64,000 nt of DNA, from NCBI RefSeq assembly GCF_015476655.1, contig NZ_JABFHF010000019.1, positions 1-64,000 on the forward strand, written 5' to 3'. Both the position numbers and the translations under genes were made by a program. Every line of letters begins with the position of its first letter. Position 1 is the stretch's first letter. The notes under the pieces are model-generated. The model was given only the letters and a program-made list of their open reading frames with translations. It did no database searches and had not been told where the DNA came from. This DNA is from Aquiflexum lacus. Its GTDB lineage: Bacteria > Bacteroidota > Bacteroidia > Cytophagales > Cyclobacteriaceae. This document shows, piece by piece, positions 10,060 to 19,308 of the stretch.

Positions 10060-10117
10060 TCCTGCTTTAGCTGGACGATTAGAGAAGACTATTGTTTTCT
10101 CTCGGCTTTAGCCAAAT
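10060..10117 (+). repeat. Dispersed hairpin repeat, copy 1 (left of TA pair)
   Basis: It begins TCCTGCTTTAGCTGGACGAT and ends GGCTTTAGCCAAAT; about 80% of positions match copy 2 at 10744-10800. The centre folds as AGAGAA with TTCTCT. Copy 2 has a different but equally paired stem, so the structure rather than the sequence appears conserved. It lies 50 nt before the antitoxin gene. Confidence 0.75.
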
Positions 10118-10166
10118 AAATTCCATTTACTGAATTTTATGTAAATTTGGTAAAAGTTAAATTCCA

Positions 10167-10400
10167 ATGAATATAGAAAGCAGAAAAATCAAATTTGTAC
10201 AGGAGTTTTTAAAACTTCAGAATGAGAAGGCAATTTCAAAACTTGAAAAATTATTGAATAAAGAAAAAGAGGAATTGAATGGAATTTCTCATTCTCCATT
10301 TGAACAAGAGGGACTAAATAACAGGATTGAAATATCTGAACTGGATTTTAAAAAAGGAATGTTCAAAAGTAGTGATGAACTTTTGGAAAAATTTCAATAA
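10167..10400 (+). CDS. Probable antitoxin of a ParE/RelE-type pair
   Basis: A charged, mostly helical protein of 77 residues (QEFLKLQNEKAISKLEKLLN) that ends 8 nt before a ParE/RelE-like toxin gene. Size, order and spacing fit the antitoxins that precede ParE toxins in Bacteroidota. I see no classical ribbon-helix-helix or PhD motif, so the assignment rests on context. Such antitoxins usually bind the toxin and repress their own operon. Confidence 0.65.
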   Translation: MNIESRKIKFVQEFLKLQNEKAISKLEKLLNKEKEELNGISHSPFEQEGLNNRIEISELDFKKGMFKSSDELLEKFQ

Positions 10401-10408
10401 ATGAATAG

Positions 10409-10720
10409 ATGAAAGTCATTTGGTCTGAATTTGCAGAAAAACAATTGGACGAAATTTTTGATTATTATGCTAAAGAATCAAGTTTAAGTTTTGCTGCCAA
10501 GCATATCCGTCAAATTATTAAAGTCCCGAACAAATTGAAAAGAACACCATTCATTGGTCAAGTTGAGGAATTTTTAAAGGAACGACCAATTATCTACCGA
10601 TATTTGTTATTTAAAAACTACAAAATCATCTATTCAATTGACGAGAAAAAGAAGTTGATTAAAATTGCTGATGTTTTTGATACGAGACAAAACCCTTCAA
10701 AAATCAAAAGGAAAAAATAA
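10409..10720 (+). CDS. ParE/RelE-type toxin
   Basis: A basic protein of 103 residues. MKVIWSEFAEKQLDEIFDYY is the typical start of ParE-family toxins, and the end (YKIIYSIDEKKKLIKIADVFDTRQNP) has the closing beta strands with the RQNP-like tail. ParE toxins poison gyrase and RelE toxins cut mRNA; the sequence does not decide which. It pairs with the upstream gene (8 nt apart). The module lies between two copies of a hairpin repeat, which suggests acquisition. Confidence 0.85.
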   Translation: MKVIWSEFAEKQLDEIFDYYAKESSLSFAAKHIRQIIKVPNKLKRTPFIGQVEEFLKERPIIYRYLLFKNYKIIYSIDEKKKLIKIADVFDTRQNPSKIKRKK

Positions 10721-10743
10721 CAAATCTATCTGGTGAAATGCCA

Positions 10744-10800
10744 TCCTGCTTTAGCTGGACGATTACAGGAGACCCTATTCTCCCAAGGCTTTAGCCAAAT
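10744..10800 (+). repeat. Dispersed hairpin repeat, copy 2 (right of TA pair)
   Basis: A direct copy of 10060-10117. It has the same left edge (TCCTGCTTTAGCTGGACGAT) and right edge (GGCTTTAGCCAAAT), with central stem GGAGA/TCTCC instead of AGAGAA/TTCTCT. It starts 24 nt after the toxin stop. Confidence 0.75.
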
Positions 10801-10837
10801 TAATATTTTATCCATCTAATTCAATTTAGGATAAAGA

Positions 10838-10859
10838 ATGCCTGTGAAGACACAGGCAT
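10838..10859. repeat. Perfect 9-bp hairpin
   Basis: ATGCCTGTG, loop AAGA, CACAGGCAT. It is followed by a GC-richer stretch up to about 10880 that does not code. No U-run follows on either strand, so it is not an obvious terminator. It may be part of another dispersed element. The rest of the gap to the acyl-CoA dehydrogenase gene holds only the terminator at 10989-11025. Confidence 0.5.
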
Positions 10860-10988
10860 CGGCGTGAAACCCGGCATAAGACCTTTGTATCCGACTTTTT
10901 ATGAAAAGGGGGTTTTATGCAGTCTTTTCGGGATTAGAAAAGCAAATGACCTGAAAGTACATTTTGCGAGGGGGCCATTGTTTTAAAA

Positions 10989-11025
10989 GAAACTTTTCCA
11001 AAGTTTCTAACTTTGGGAAAGTTTC
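10989..11025 (-). terminator. Rho-independent terminator of acyl-CoA dehydrogenase
   Basis: A 15-bp stem with one G-U pair (10989-11003 with 11011-11025) and a 7-nt loop. On the minus strand a TTTTAAAA tract follows. It begins 3 nt after the stop of the minus-strand acyl-CoA dehydrogenase gene and so most likely ends that transcript. Confidence 0.8.
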
Positions 11026-11027
11026 AA

Positions 11028-12170
11028 TTACTTCAACACTTCCCTTGAAATCACAATCTTTTGAATCTCAGAAGTTCCTTCACCAATGGTACACAACTTA
11101 GAATCCCTATAAAATTTCTCCACCGGATAATCTTTGGTAAAGCCATAACCTCCAAAAATCTGTACTGCTTCATTAGAAACACTTACAGCTACTTCGGAAG
11201 CAAAATATTTGGCCTGGGCACCTGCCAAAGTCACTTTTTCACCCCGGTTCTTAAGATCCGCAGCTTTGAAAGTCAGTAATTTTGCAGCTTCCACTTGAGT
11301 TGCCATATCTGCAAGCTTGAAAGAAATACCCTGGAAACTGTTGATTGGTTTATTGAATTGATGCCGCTCTTTGGAATACTGAATAGAAGCTTCCAAAGCC
11401 CCCTCGGCTATTCCCAGGGAAAGGGCCGCGATGGATATTCTTCCGCCATCCAATATTTTCATGGACTGTATAAATCCATCTCCCACCTCTCCCAAGACCT
11501 GGCTTTCATGAACCCGGCAATCTTCAAATATCATCTCGGCTGTCTCAGAAGCACGCATACCAAGCTTGTCCTCTTTTCTTCCACCTTTGAATCCGGGAGT
11601 GCCTTTCTCAATCACAAATGCTGTCATCCCATGGGAATCCCCTACCTCGCCTGTTCTTGCAATCAAAACAGCAACATCACCTGAAACGCCATGCGTGATA
11701 AAGTTCTTTGCACCATTGATGATATAATGATCCCCATCTTTTACAGCTACGGTCCGCATATTCCCTGCATCCGAACCGGTATTGGGTTCAGTCAAACCCC
11801 AAGCTCCCAAAAATTCACAGGTAGCCAATTTTGGCAGATACTTTTTCTTTTGCGCTTCATTGCCAAACATCATAATATGTCCGGTGCAAAGGGAATTATG
11901 GGCAGCCATAGAAAGCCCAACCGATGGATCCAATTTGGTCAATTCTGCAATAGCAGTCACATATTCAAAATAGCTGAACCCTGACCCGCCATACTCAGTA
12001 GGAACAAGAACTCCCATGAGACCGAGTTCTCCAAGTTTTTTAAAAAGGTCCTTGGGAAAGTGTTGATTGTCGTCCCATTCTTTTCTGAAAGGAGTGATCT
12101 CCTTTGCTCCAAAATCACGGACCATCTGAGCAATCATCACTTGATTTTCGTTGAGCTTAAAATTCATCAT
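11028..12170 (-). CDS. Acyl-CoA dehydrogenase
   Basis: A FAD enzyme of 380 residues that makes the 2,3-enoyl-CoA in fatty-acid or branched-chain acyl-CoA breakdown. Visible are the flavin/substrate segment GLTEPNTGSDAGNM, the GRISIAALSLGIAEGALE region, FGGYGFTKDYPVEKFYRD and, near the end, GEGTSEIQ. The Glu at about residue 364 of that last motif is the catalytic base, placed as in short-chain (butyryl-CoA) dehydrogenases. Two adjacent ATG codons leave the start uncertain by one residue. It is monocistronic with a strong terminator; the chain-length preference cannot be read. Confidence 0.93.
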   Translation of the reverse strand: MMNFKLNENQVMIAQMVRDFGAKEITPFRKEWDDNQHFPKDLFKKLGELGLMGVLVPTEYGGSGFSYFEYVTAIAELTKLDPSVGLSMAAHNSLCTGHIMMFGNEAQKKKYLPKLATCEFLGAWGLTEPNTGSDAGNMRTVAVKDGDHYIINGAKNFITHGVSGDVAVLIARTGEVGDSHGMTAFVIEKGTPGFKGGRKEDKLGMRASETAEMIFEDCRVHESQVLGEVGDGFIQSMKILDGGRISIAALSLGIAEGALEASIQYSKERHQFNKPINSFQGISFKLADMATQVEAAKLLTFKAADLKNRGEKVTLAGAQAKYFASEVAVSVSNEAVQIFGGYGFTKDYPVEKFYRDSKLCTIGEGTSEIQKIVISREVLK

Positions 12171-12401
12171 AATTATACTTCTGATTTATATTTGGGTTTA
12201 TTTCACTAAAGTACAAACTTCTTGTGTAAGGTATAGGTTTACAAAGTTTTACAAGGTTTAGCACTTACGCTGCTTATATTCAAAAGACCTTCAAAAACAG
12301 ATTAAGACCCATAGAAATCACAAAATAATCAAACAATAAATTGGACTATACTAAAATAAAATTTTGAATAAAATATTTTTAATTTTTCCCGCATCTTCGA
12401 A

Positions 12402-14036
12402 TCAACGCAAAAAAACATCCACAAACTCAAACTTTTGCCCATCAAACAATCCTTTATCGCTGAGTTTAAGATCAGGAATCACCAACAAAGCCATAAAACT
12501 CAATGTCATAAAAGGAGACTGAAGTGTTGACCCCATCTTTTTTGCCATTTGGTCTATTTTGGTATAAGCCGCTGCTACTTGATACCCATCCTCATTGGAC
12601 ATAATTCCACCCACGGGAAGGGCTAATACCATTTCTTCCTCCTTGCTTACTGCCGATACCCCACCTTTTTTTTCAATCAATAAATTCACTGCCCTACAAA
12701 TGGAATCATCATCCACACCAACTGCAATGATATTATGCGAATCATGACCAACAGAAGAGGCAATAGCACCTTCCCTCAAACCAAAATTTTTGATAAATGC
12801 CATTGCTGGCTTAACATCCTCATACCTGTTGACAACGGTGATTTTTAATATATCCGATTCGGGATTGGATTGGGCAAAGCCATCATTAACCAATATGTCA
12901 CCATGTACTTCCGGGGTTATCAATTGGCCATCCAAAGCTTCAATTAGCCTTACTTTATTCCCTTTTGCGGGAAGCCTGAATTCTTCGATTTCTTTTTTAT
13001 TGGTATTAAAATTATTGATGATTTCATTGTTGACCTTTCGGATTAATGTCTTGCCATTTTCAGCAACTTTTTGCCCATCAATGAAGGTTTGGATTACCTT
13101 GAAGTCTTTCAGGTCCTCCACCACAATAAAATCGGCAGGGTCTCCAACCTTTAACTGACCTACCTCCATATTATAATGTTGAACAGGGTTTATACATGCA
13201 GCTTTTAACACATCAAAAACATCTTTCCCTTTGGCTACGGCTCTTTTTACCAATTCATTGATATGGCTTAGGGCAAGGTTATCGGGATGCTTGTCATCCG
13301 AGCAAAACATGATCATATCAGGGTAATCATCAATAAGGTCAATCAAAGCTTCAAAATTTTTGGCAGCACTACCTTCTCTGATGGCGATTTTCATTCCTAA
13401 ATGGATTTTATCCAAGGCTTCTTCCATGGTGAAACATTCATGATCTGTTGTGATTCCCGCAGAAGCATATTTTGCAGCCAATTCTCCTTTCAGACCGGGG
13501 GCATGTCCGTCCACAGGTTTCCCGTATTTTTTGGCCAAAGCAATCTTCTCCATGACGATTGGATCTTTATTGACAGTACCGGGCCAGTTCATCATTTCAG
13601 CCAAATAGCTGATTTCTTTTCTTTCCAATAGGTCATGTATGTCTTTTACCGTAATCTCCCCTCCTGCTGTTTCAAATGGAGTAGCCGGAACACAGGACGG
13701 AGCTCCAAAATAAAACTTGAAAGGAACCTGCTTCCCGTTATCAATCATGTAGTTCACTCCTTCCATACCGCAGACGTTCGCGATTTCATGAGGATCAGAG
13801 ACAGTGGCAACAGTGCCATGGGGCACAGCCAATCTTGCAAACTCTGATGGAACCAGCATAGAAGACTCAATATGTACATGGGCATCTATAAAACCTGGCA
13901 AAATAAAAGGCAAAGTTTTATCCTCTCTAATCATCTGAATGGAAACAATTGCACCTTTTTCAATTTGGACTTCGATACAGTAAATGGTTTTATCTAGAAT
14001 ATCAACAAACTGTCCTGAAATACTAAAAACACTCAT
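12402..14036 (-). CDS. ade: Adenine deaminase
   Basis: A metal-dependent amidohydrolase of 544 residues that converts adenine to hypoxanthine and ammonia in purine salvage. The metal-binding entry motif is [13 protein letters not shown], followed by the family-specific [16 protein letters not shown]. Near the end come the Ade C-terminal domain features [11 protein letters not shown] and LPVGGIMS. It is transcribed divergently from cmk across a 155-nt gap and has no obvious partner genes. Confidence 0.95.
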   Translation of the reverse strand: MSVFSISGQFVDILDKTIYCIEVQIEKGAIVSIQMIREDKTLPFILPGFIDAHVHIESSMLVPSEFARLAVPHGTVATVSDPHEIANVCGMEGVNYMIDNGKQVPFKFYFGAPSCVPATPFETAGGEITVKDIHDLLERKEISYLAEMMNWPGTVNKDPIVMEKIALAKKYGKPVDGHAPGLKGELAAKYASAGITTDHECFTMEEALDKIHLGMKIAIREGSAAKNFEALIDLIDDYPDMIMFCSDDKHPDNLALSHINELVKRAVAKGKDVFDVLKAACINPVQHYNMEVGQLKVGDPADFIVVEDLKDFKVIQTFIDGQKVAENGKTLIRKVNNEIINNFNTNKKEIEEFRLPAKGNKVRLIEALDGQLITPEVHGDILVNDGFAQSNPESDILKITVVNRYEDVKPAMAFIKNFGLREGAIASSVGHDSHNIIAVGVDDDSICRAVNLLIEKKGGVSAVSKEEEMVLALPVGGIMSNEDGYQVAAAYTKIDQMAKKMGSTLQSPFMTLSFMALLVIPDLKLSDKGLFDGQKFEFVDVFLR

Positions 14037-14145
14037 AAAATACAGGTTTTAAATTATTTATTTTCAAATTTCAACAGGAAAATGAATTACCCTTACAAGA
14101 AAGCGGAATACATCTTTTTGTCAAAGGATTTAGATTTAAAACTAC

Positions 14146-14153
14146 TATATTTG
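14146..14153 (+). promoter_or_regulatory. Probable -7 box of cmk-ispH
   Basis: TATATTTG fits the Bacteroidota -7 consensus and lies 38 nt before the cmk ATG. A TTTG at 14117-14120 is 25 nt upstream, farther than the usual 19-21, so the -33 element is doubtful. Confidence 0.45.
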
Positions 14154-14191
14154 CGCCTGAAATTAAATAATGCCAGGGTTACTTATATTAG

Positions 14192-14899
14192 ATGCAAAAA
14201 ATTGTAATTGCTATAGATGGATATTCAGGATGTGGCAAAAGCTCCACTGCCAAAGCGGTAGCTAAAATTTTGAATTATACTTATATTGATTCAGGAGCAA
14301 TGTACCGTGCTGCAACCCTTCATTTTTTAAATAACCATGTAACACTTTCAAACACAGAGGATGTTGAGAAGAACCTTGAAAGCCTTCGGATATCTTTTCA
14401 TATCAATCAGGAGAACGGGAAACAAGAGACCTTTCTCAATGACGAAAATGTAGAAGCTGAGATCCGAAGCATGAAAGTTTCTGAATATGTCAGTGAAGTC
14501 AGTAAAATCAAAGAAGTGAGAACTGCTTTAGTGGCACAACAACAGCATTTGGGAAGAAATAAAGGTGTGGTAATGGATGGTAGGGATATTTCTACCGTTG
14601 TGTTCCCAAATGCCGAATTGAAAGTTTTTATGACAGCTGACCTAAATATCAGAGCAAAGAGACGCCAAAAAGAATTGATGGAAAAAGGTGATATGGTTGA
14701 TTTGGATAAAATCTTACAAAACCTTTCAGAAAGAGACAAAACTGATTCCAATAGAAAGGAAAGTCCTCTTTTAAAGGCTAAAGACGCTATAGCATTAGAT
14801 ACAAGTAACCTTGACTTTGAGGAACAGGTAAATCAAATTGTGGAATTGGCCAAAGTAAGAATCGGCACTTATTATAACGAATATGGAAGTAACCATTGA
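14192..14899 (+). CDS. cmk: Cytidylate kinase
   Basis: A protein of 235 residues that phosphorylates CMP/dCMP using ATP. The P-loop is in IDGYSGCGKSSTAKAVAKIL (about residues 7-26). Then follow the CMP-kinase signatures YIDSGAMYRA and VVMDGRDISTVVFP and the lid region RAKRRQKEL. Its last 17 nt overlap ispH, so the two are probably translationally coupled; this gene pairing recurs in Bacteroidota. Confidence 0.95.
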   Translation: MQKIVIAIDGYSGCGKSSTAKAVAKILNYTYIDSGAMYRAATLHFLNNHVTLSNTEDVEKNLESLRISFHINQENGKQETFLNDENVEAEIRSMKVSEYVSEVSKIKEVRTALVAQQQHLGRNKGVVMDGRDISTVVFPNAELKVFMTADLNIRAKRRQKELMEKGDMVDLDKILQNLSERDKTDSNRKESPLLKAKDAIALDTSNLDFEEQVNQIVELAKVRIGTYYNEYGSNH

Positions 14900-15785
14900 T
14901 AAAAATTCAGGCTATTGTTTTGGGGTAGAGTTTGCCATCAAAATGGCCGAAGACGAAATGGAAAGCTCTGATAGACTTTATTGCCTCGGAGACATAGTCC
15001 ATAATGATATGGAGGTTAAAAGACTCTCCGAAAAAGGTCTAATTGTAATTGATAGAGATCAATTGCAGGAATTGAATGATTGCAAGGTACTGATCCGGGC
15101 TCATGGAGAGCCACCTGAAACCTACAGGACGGCTATTGAAAACAACATCGAACTCATAGATGCTTCCTGTCCGGTGGTACTAAAGCTGCAGCACCGGGTG
15201 AAGACAGCATTTGATAAAATGGAAAAAGAAAATGGCCAAATTGTCATTTATGGAAAAAAAGGACATGCAGAAGTAATTGGCTTGACCGGACAAACATTGG
15301 AAAAAGCCATTGTGGTCATGGAGGACAAAGATTTGGAAAAAATTGATTTTGCAAAGCCTGTGACCCTTTTCAGTCAGACGACCAAAAGCACTAAGGGTTT
15401 TTATGAGCTCAAGTCCAAAATAGAAGAAAAAATCAAGAACGAAAAAGGAATTCTAAATGAATTGGATTTTAATGCCAATGATTCCATTTGCCGTCAAGTT
15501 TCGAACAGGGAACCACAACTCGCAAATTTTGCCAAAGAGAATGATATAATCATTTTTGTTTCAGGTAAAAAAAGTTCAAATGGGAAAGCATTGTTTCAAG
15601 TTTGCAAAGGAGTCAATGAAAGAAGTTATTTCGTAGAGAACGAAACGGAAATTGATCCAATTTGGCTCAATTCGAATGACAGAGTGGGCATCTGTGGGGC
15701 GACCTCAACTCCTATGTGGCTGATGGAACAGGTGATGAAACATCTAAAATCCATGGAAGAAAACCTTATTTTGGAGAATAATTAA
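14883..15785 (+). CDS. ispH: 4-hydroxy-3-methylbut-2-enyl diphosphate reductase
   Basis: The last enzyme of the non-mevalonate (MEP) isoprenoid pathway, making IPP and DMAPP; 300 residues. The three iron-sulfur cysteines are visible: GYCFGV (Cys12), SCPVVLKLQ, and the C-terminal half ICRQVSNREPQL region. The substrate-binding HGEPP and GHAEVIGLTGQ motifs are present. The ATG at 14883 lies inside the end of cmk. The enzyme implies an MEP-pathway organism and oxygen-sensitive cluster maturation elsewhere. Confidence 0.95.
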   Translation: MEVTIDKNSGYCFGVEFAIKMAEDEMESSDRLYCLGDIVHNDMEVKRLSEKGLIVIDRDQLQELNDCKVLIRAHGEPPETYRTAIENNIELIDASCPVVLKLQHRVKTAFDKMEKENGQIVIYGKKGHAEVIGLTGQTLEKAIVVMEDKDLEKIDFAKPVTLFSQTTKSTKGFYELKSKIEEKIKNEKGILNELDFNANDSICRQVSNREPQLANFAKENDIIIFVSGKKSSNGKALFQVCKGVNERSYFVENETEIDPIWLNSNDRVGICGATSTPMWLMEQVMKHLKSMEENLILENN

Positions 15786-15872
15786 TGATTAATTGAAAAA
15801 ATAATCCAAATAGTCGGTGATCAACCTCACAAATATTCCCAAAATTATCTTCTTATAACTGATCTATTTTAT

Positions 15873-15880
15873 TAGATTTG
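15873..15880 (+). promoter_or_regulatory. Possible -7 box of the nqr operon
   Basis: TAGATTTG matches TAnnTTTG and lies 37 nt before the nqrA ATG in a 132-nt gap. No convincing -33 box was seen. Confidence 0.4.
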
Positions 15881-15917
15881 AGGCGTTTTTCAAAAGACCA
15901 TACAGTTCAAAAATCAT

Positions 15918-17303
15918 ATGTCAAAAACAGTAAAGCTTAAGAAAGGATTCGATATTAAGCTCGTAGGCAAAGCTGAAAAACAGCTTGCAGACTTCAAGCC
16001 GTCCAAGACTTTTGCAATCAAGCCTACCGATTTCATCGGGATGCTGAGGCCAAAAGTTACTGTAAACGAGGGAGACGTTGTAAAAGCGGGAACTCCGATT
16101 TTGTTCGACAAATCCATGGAAAAGGTTCAATATGTTGCACCAGTTTCCGGAGAAATTGTAGAGATCAAAAGAGGAGATAGAAGAAAATTATTGGAAATAA
16201 AGATTCTCGCTGATTCAGAAATCAGTTATGAATCGTTCGATAAATTCTCTGAATCCACGATAAAATCCCTAACCAGGGAAGATGCAATCAACCAAATGAC
16301 AAAAGGTGGTGTTTGGCCTCAATTAATTCAAAGGCCATTTGGCGTAGTAGCCAATCCTGATGACAACCCAAAATCTATTTTTATATCAGGATTTGATACT
16401 CATCCTCTAGCGCCTGATTACGGATTTTTATTGAGTGGAGAAGAAAAATATTTCCAAGCAGGAATTGATATTCTTGGAAAACTCACATCCGGGAAAGTCC
16501 ACTTAAATGTAAGCGCCGATACAGAATTGCCCTCAGTTTATGCCAATTTGAATGGTGCTGAGCTCAATAAATTCAGTGGACCTCATCCAGCAGGAAATGT
16601 AGGAGTCCAGATACACCATCTTGATCCAATTAATAAGAATGACATTGTTTGGACAGTAAAGCCTTATGGGGTTGTACAAATCGGCAAGTTATTTCTTGAA
16701 GGACATTACGATGCTTCAAAAGTGATTGCCATTACTGGTTCGAGAGCAAAAAAAGCTGCTTACACCAAAACATTTATTGGTGCTTGTGTGGACACTTTTG
16801 TAAACGGTAATATTGGAACTGATGCAAAGTCCGACCTTGCACCTGAAACAAGAATAGTTTCCGGAAATGTCCTTACAGGCGAAAAAATCAATAAAGATGG
16901 ATATTTGGGTTATTATGATAATCAAATTACCATGTTGCCTGAAGGTGAATATTACGAGTTTCTGGGCTGGATGAAGCCTACTGCAGAAAAATTAAGCTAT
17001 CATAGAGCATTGGGTCTTCTGTCGTTTCTTAGTCCCAAAAAAGAATTTGTTTTGGATACGAACGTTAGAGGAGAGGAAAGGGCATTTGTACAAACAGGCG
17101 TATTTGAAAGTGTAACTCCTATGGACATCTTGCCTGTCTATCTCCTTAAAGCCATCATGGCTGAGGACTTTGATGAAATGGAAGAATTGGGGATATATGA
17201 AATAGTGGAAGAAGATCTTGCATTGTGCGAATTTGTAGATGTTTCCAAACACCCAGTACAGGAAATAGTTAGAAAAGGGATAGATTTAATTCAATACAGT
17301 TAA
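15918..17303 (+). CDS. nqrA: Na+-translocating NADH:quinone reductase subunit A
   Basis: The cytoplasmic subunit of the six-subunit sodium pump Na+-NQR, thought to help bind quinone; 461 residues, near the family's usual 445-465. The start LKKGFDIKLVGKAEKQL and the segments IKPTDFIGMLRPKVTVNEGD and FISGFDTHPLAPDYGF are typical NqrA. It is the first gene of a tight nqrABCDE run; nqrB begins 5 nt after its stop. Confidence 0.96.
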   Translation: MSKTVKLKKGFDIKLVGKAEKQLADFKPSKTFAIKPTDFIGMLRPKVTVNEGDVVKAGTPILFDKSMEKVQYVAPVSGEIVEIKRGDRRKLLEIKILADSEISYESFDKFSESTIKSLTREDAINQMTKGGVWPQLIQRPFGVVANPDDNPKSIFISGFDTHPLAPDYGFLLSGEEKYFQAGIDILGKLTSGKVHLNVSADTELPSVYANLNGAELNKFSGPHPAGNVGVQIHHLDPINKNDIVWTVKPYGVVQIGKLFLEGHYDASKVIAITGSRAKKAAYTKTFIGACVDTFVNGNIGTDAKSDLAPETRIVSGNVLTGEKINKDGYLGYYDNQITMLPEGEYYEFLGWMKPTAEKLSYHRALGLLSFLSPKKEFVLDTNVRGEERAFVQTGVFESVTPMDILPVYLLKAIMAEDFDEMEELGIYEIVEEDLALCEFVDVSKHPVQEIVRKGIDLIQYS

Positions 17304-17308
17304 TCAAT

Positions 17309-18523
17309 ATGAAATTTCTAAGAGATCTGTTAGATAAGCAGAAACCTCTTTTTCACAAAGGAGGAAAATTAGAGGGCCTTTATTATGCTTTTGAGGCTGG
17401 TGAAACATTTTTGTTTTCGCCAAAGCACACCAACGGTATAAAGGGTGCTCAAGTAAAAGATGCCATCGACCTTAAAAGGATGATGATCACGGTAGTAATT
17501 GCAATGATCCCGTGTTTATTATTTGGTATTTACAATACAGGACATCAGCATTTTCTCGCCACAGGCCAAACGGCAGGATTGTGGGAAGATTTTGGACCAA
17601 AGTTACTAATTGGACTTGAATTGGTTCTTCCAATCGTAATCGTAGCTTATGCAGCTGGAGGATTAGTTGAAGCAGGATTTGCGGTAATCAGAAAACACCC
17701 TATCAATGAAGGCTTTCTTGTTACGGGTATGTTGATTCCTTTGGTTGTGCCTGCAACATTGCCTTTGTGGCAGGTTGCGTTAGCCACTATATTTGCTGTA
17801 GTGATTGCAAAGGAAGTTTTTGGTGGAACAGGGATGAATATCCTAAATGTCGCCATGACTGCAAGGGCATTTCTATACTTTGCTTACCCTGCACAAATTT
17901 CTGGAGATCAGGTTTGGACCTATCTAGGAGATAAGGCCGCTGTGGATGGTTTCTCTGGAGCGACAGCTTTAGCAGTTGCGTATAATGCAGGTGTGGACGG
18001 AGACCCGGTTACTCAGGCATTAGCAGAACATAATACTGCCTTAGGAGATGGAATTTACAGTCTTTCTAATATGTTTATGGGTTGGATTCCAGGTTCAATT
18101 GGTGAAACATCCACCTTGATGGCCTTAATAGGTGCATTGATATTGATTGGAACAGGAGTTGCCAGCTGGAAGATCATTGTGAGTGGATTTGCAGGAGCCT
18201 ATATCATGGGTTTCATCATGAACCTTTTTGCAGTAAATGAATACATGGCTATGGGTCCAGAGTACCATTGGGTAGTTGGAGGCCTTGCATTCGGTATCGT
18301 ATTCATGGCAACTGACCCAGTTTCAGCTGCACAGACAGAAACTGGAAAATGGATTTATGGATTGCTGATTGGTGTACTTACTGTCATCATTAGGGTTACT
18401 AACCCAGCTTATCCGGAGGGTATAATGCTTGCCGTTCTTTTCATGAACGTCTTCGCCCCATTAATTGATTATTATATAGTTAAAGCAAATAAGAACAGGA
18501 GGTTACAACGTGCAACAGTCTAA
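17309..18523 (+). CDS. nqrB: Na+-translocating NADH:quinone reductase subunit B
   Basis: A multi-span membrane subunit of 404 residues carrying covalently bound FMN. The flavinylation motif is visible as DGFSGATALAVA, with the Thr of SGAT as the expected FMN attachment site. There are about ten hydrophobic segments. Transfer of the FMN needs an ApbE-type enzyme, which is not in the window. Its last 14 nt overlap the GTG start of nqrC. Confidence 0.96.
   Translation: MKFLRDLLDKQKPLFHKGGKLEGLYYAFEAGETFLFSPKHTNGIKGAQVKDAIDLKRMMITVVIAMIPCLLFGIYNTGHQHFLATGQTAGLWEDFGPKLLIGLELVLPIVIVAYAAGGLVEAGFAVIRKHPINEGFLVTGMLIPLVVPATLPLWQVALATIFAVVIAKEVFGGTGMNILNVAMTARAFLYFAYPAQISGDQVWTYLGDKAAVDGFSGATALAVAYNAGVDGDPVTQALAEHNTALGDGIYSLSNMFMGWIPGSIGETSTLMALIGALILIGTGVASWKIIVSGFAGAYIMGFIMNLFAVNEYMAMGPEYHWVVGGLAFGIVFMATDPVSAAQTETGKWIYGLLIGVLTVIIRVTNPAYPEGIMLAVLFMNVFAPLIDYYIVKANKNRRLQRATV
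18497..18502 (+). promoter_or_regulatory. Canonical Shine-Dalgarno site of nqrC
   Basis: AGGAGG lies 7 nt before a GTG start inside the end of nqrB. Strong Shine-Dalgarno sites are rare in Bacteroidota, and this one fixes the otherwise weak GTG start of nqrC at 18510. Confidence 0.75.
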
Positions 18524-19283
18524 CGCTTATATCATCACATTTTCAATAATCCTCACAGTAGTTTTGGGATTGTTGTTGTCAGGAACTTCTCAGGTATTGG
18601 GACCTCTTCAGAAAAAAGCAGAGGAATTAGATACCAAGAAGCAAATTTTAGGTGCGGTATTGGAACCTGAAAAACTCAGTGCCATGAATCCCGAAGAAGT
18701 ACTTTCATTCTACGAAAACAGAATCGCATCTAAGGTAGTGAATATTGAAGGCCTGGAAGTGGAAAATGATGCCGATGGAAATCCCATCGTGGCCGAGAAA
18801 GTCAATGTAGCCAAGAACTATAAAATGGCTCCAGAAAACAGGCTTTTCCCTATATTTATGTATCATGCTGACGGAAATCCAGAAGATGTTGAGTCTTATG
18901 TTTTTCCAGTCTATGGTTCAGGCCTTTGGGATGAAATCTGGGGATACCTTGCACTTCAAACTGATCTGAATACCATTGAAGGCGTGACATTCTCCCATAA
19001 AGGAGAAACACCGGGATTAGGAGCGAGGATTACCAATCAAGGAATTCAACAACGCTATCAAGGAAAGGAGATTTTTGATGAATCCGGAGAACTTCAATCT
19101 GTCTATATGCAAAAAGGAGAGGGAAGAGATTATTCTTCAGATAAACATAAAGTAGATGGATTGTCAGGCGCAACAATTACAGCTAATGGAGTCAACGATA
19201 TGTTGAAGAATTATCTCAACTATTATATTGCTTACATGGAAAAGCAAAAATCCGCCAAAACAGAAATTGCCGCTTTAAATTGA
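18510..19283 (+). CDS. nqrC: Na+-translocating NADH:quinone reductase subunit C
   Basis: A protein of 257 residues with one N-terminal membrane anchor (residues 6-24) and a periplasmic FMN-binding domain. The second flavinylation motif of the complex, DGLSGATIT, is near residue 215, with Thr as FMN acceptor. The start is GTG, chosen because AGGAGG lies 7 nt upstream and the membrane anchor begins right after it. It overlaps nqrB by 14 nt; nqrD follows after 25 nt. Confidence 0.95.
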   Translation: MQQSNAYIITFSIILTVVLGLLLSGTSQVLGPLQKKAEELDTKKQILGAVLEPEKLSAMNPEEVLSFYENRIASKVVNIEGLEVENDADGNPIVAEKVNVAKNYKMAPENRLFPIFMYHADGNPEDVESYVFPVYGSGLWDEIWGYLALQTDLNTIEGVTFSHKGETPGLGARITNQGIQQRYQGKEIFDESGELQSVYMQKGEGRDYSSDKHKVDGLSGATITANGVNDMLKNYLNYYIAYMEKQKSAKTEIAALN

Positions 19284-19308
19284 TTAAGAACGTTTCATCT
19301 TTAAAATA

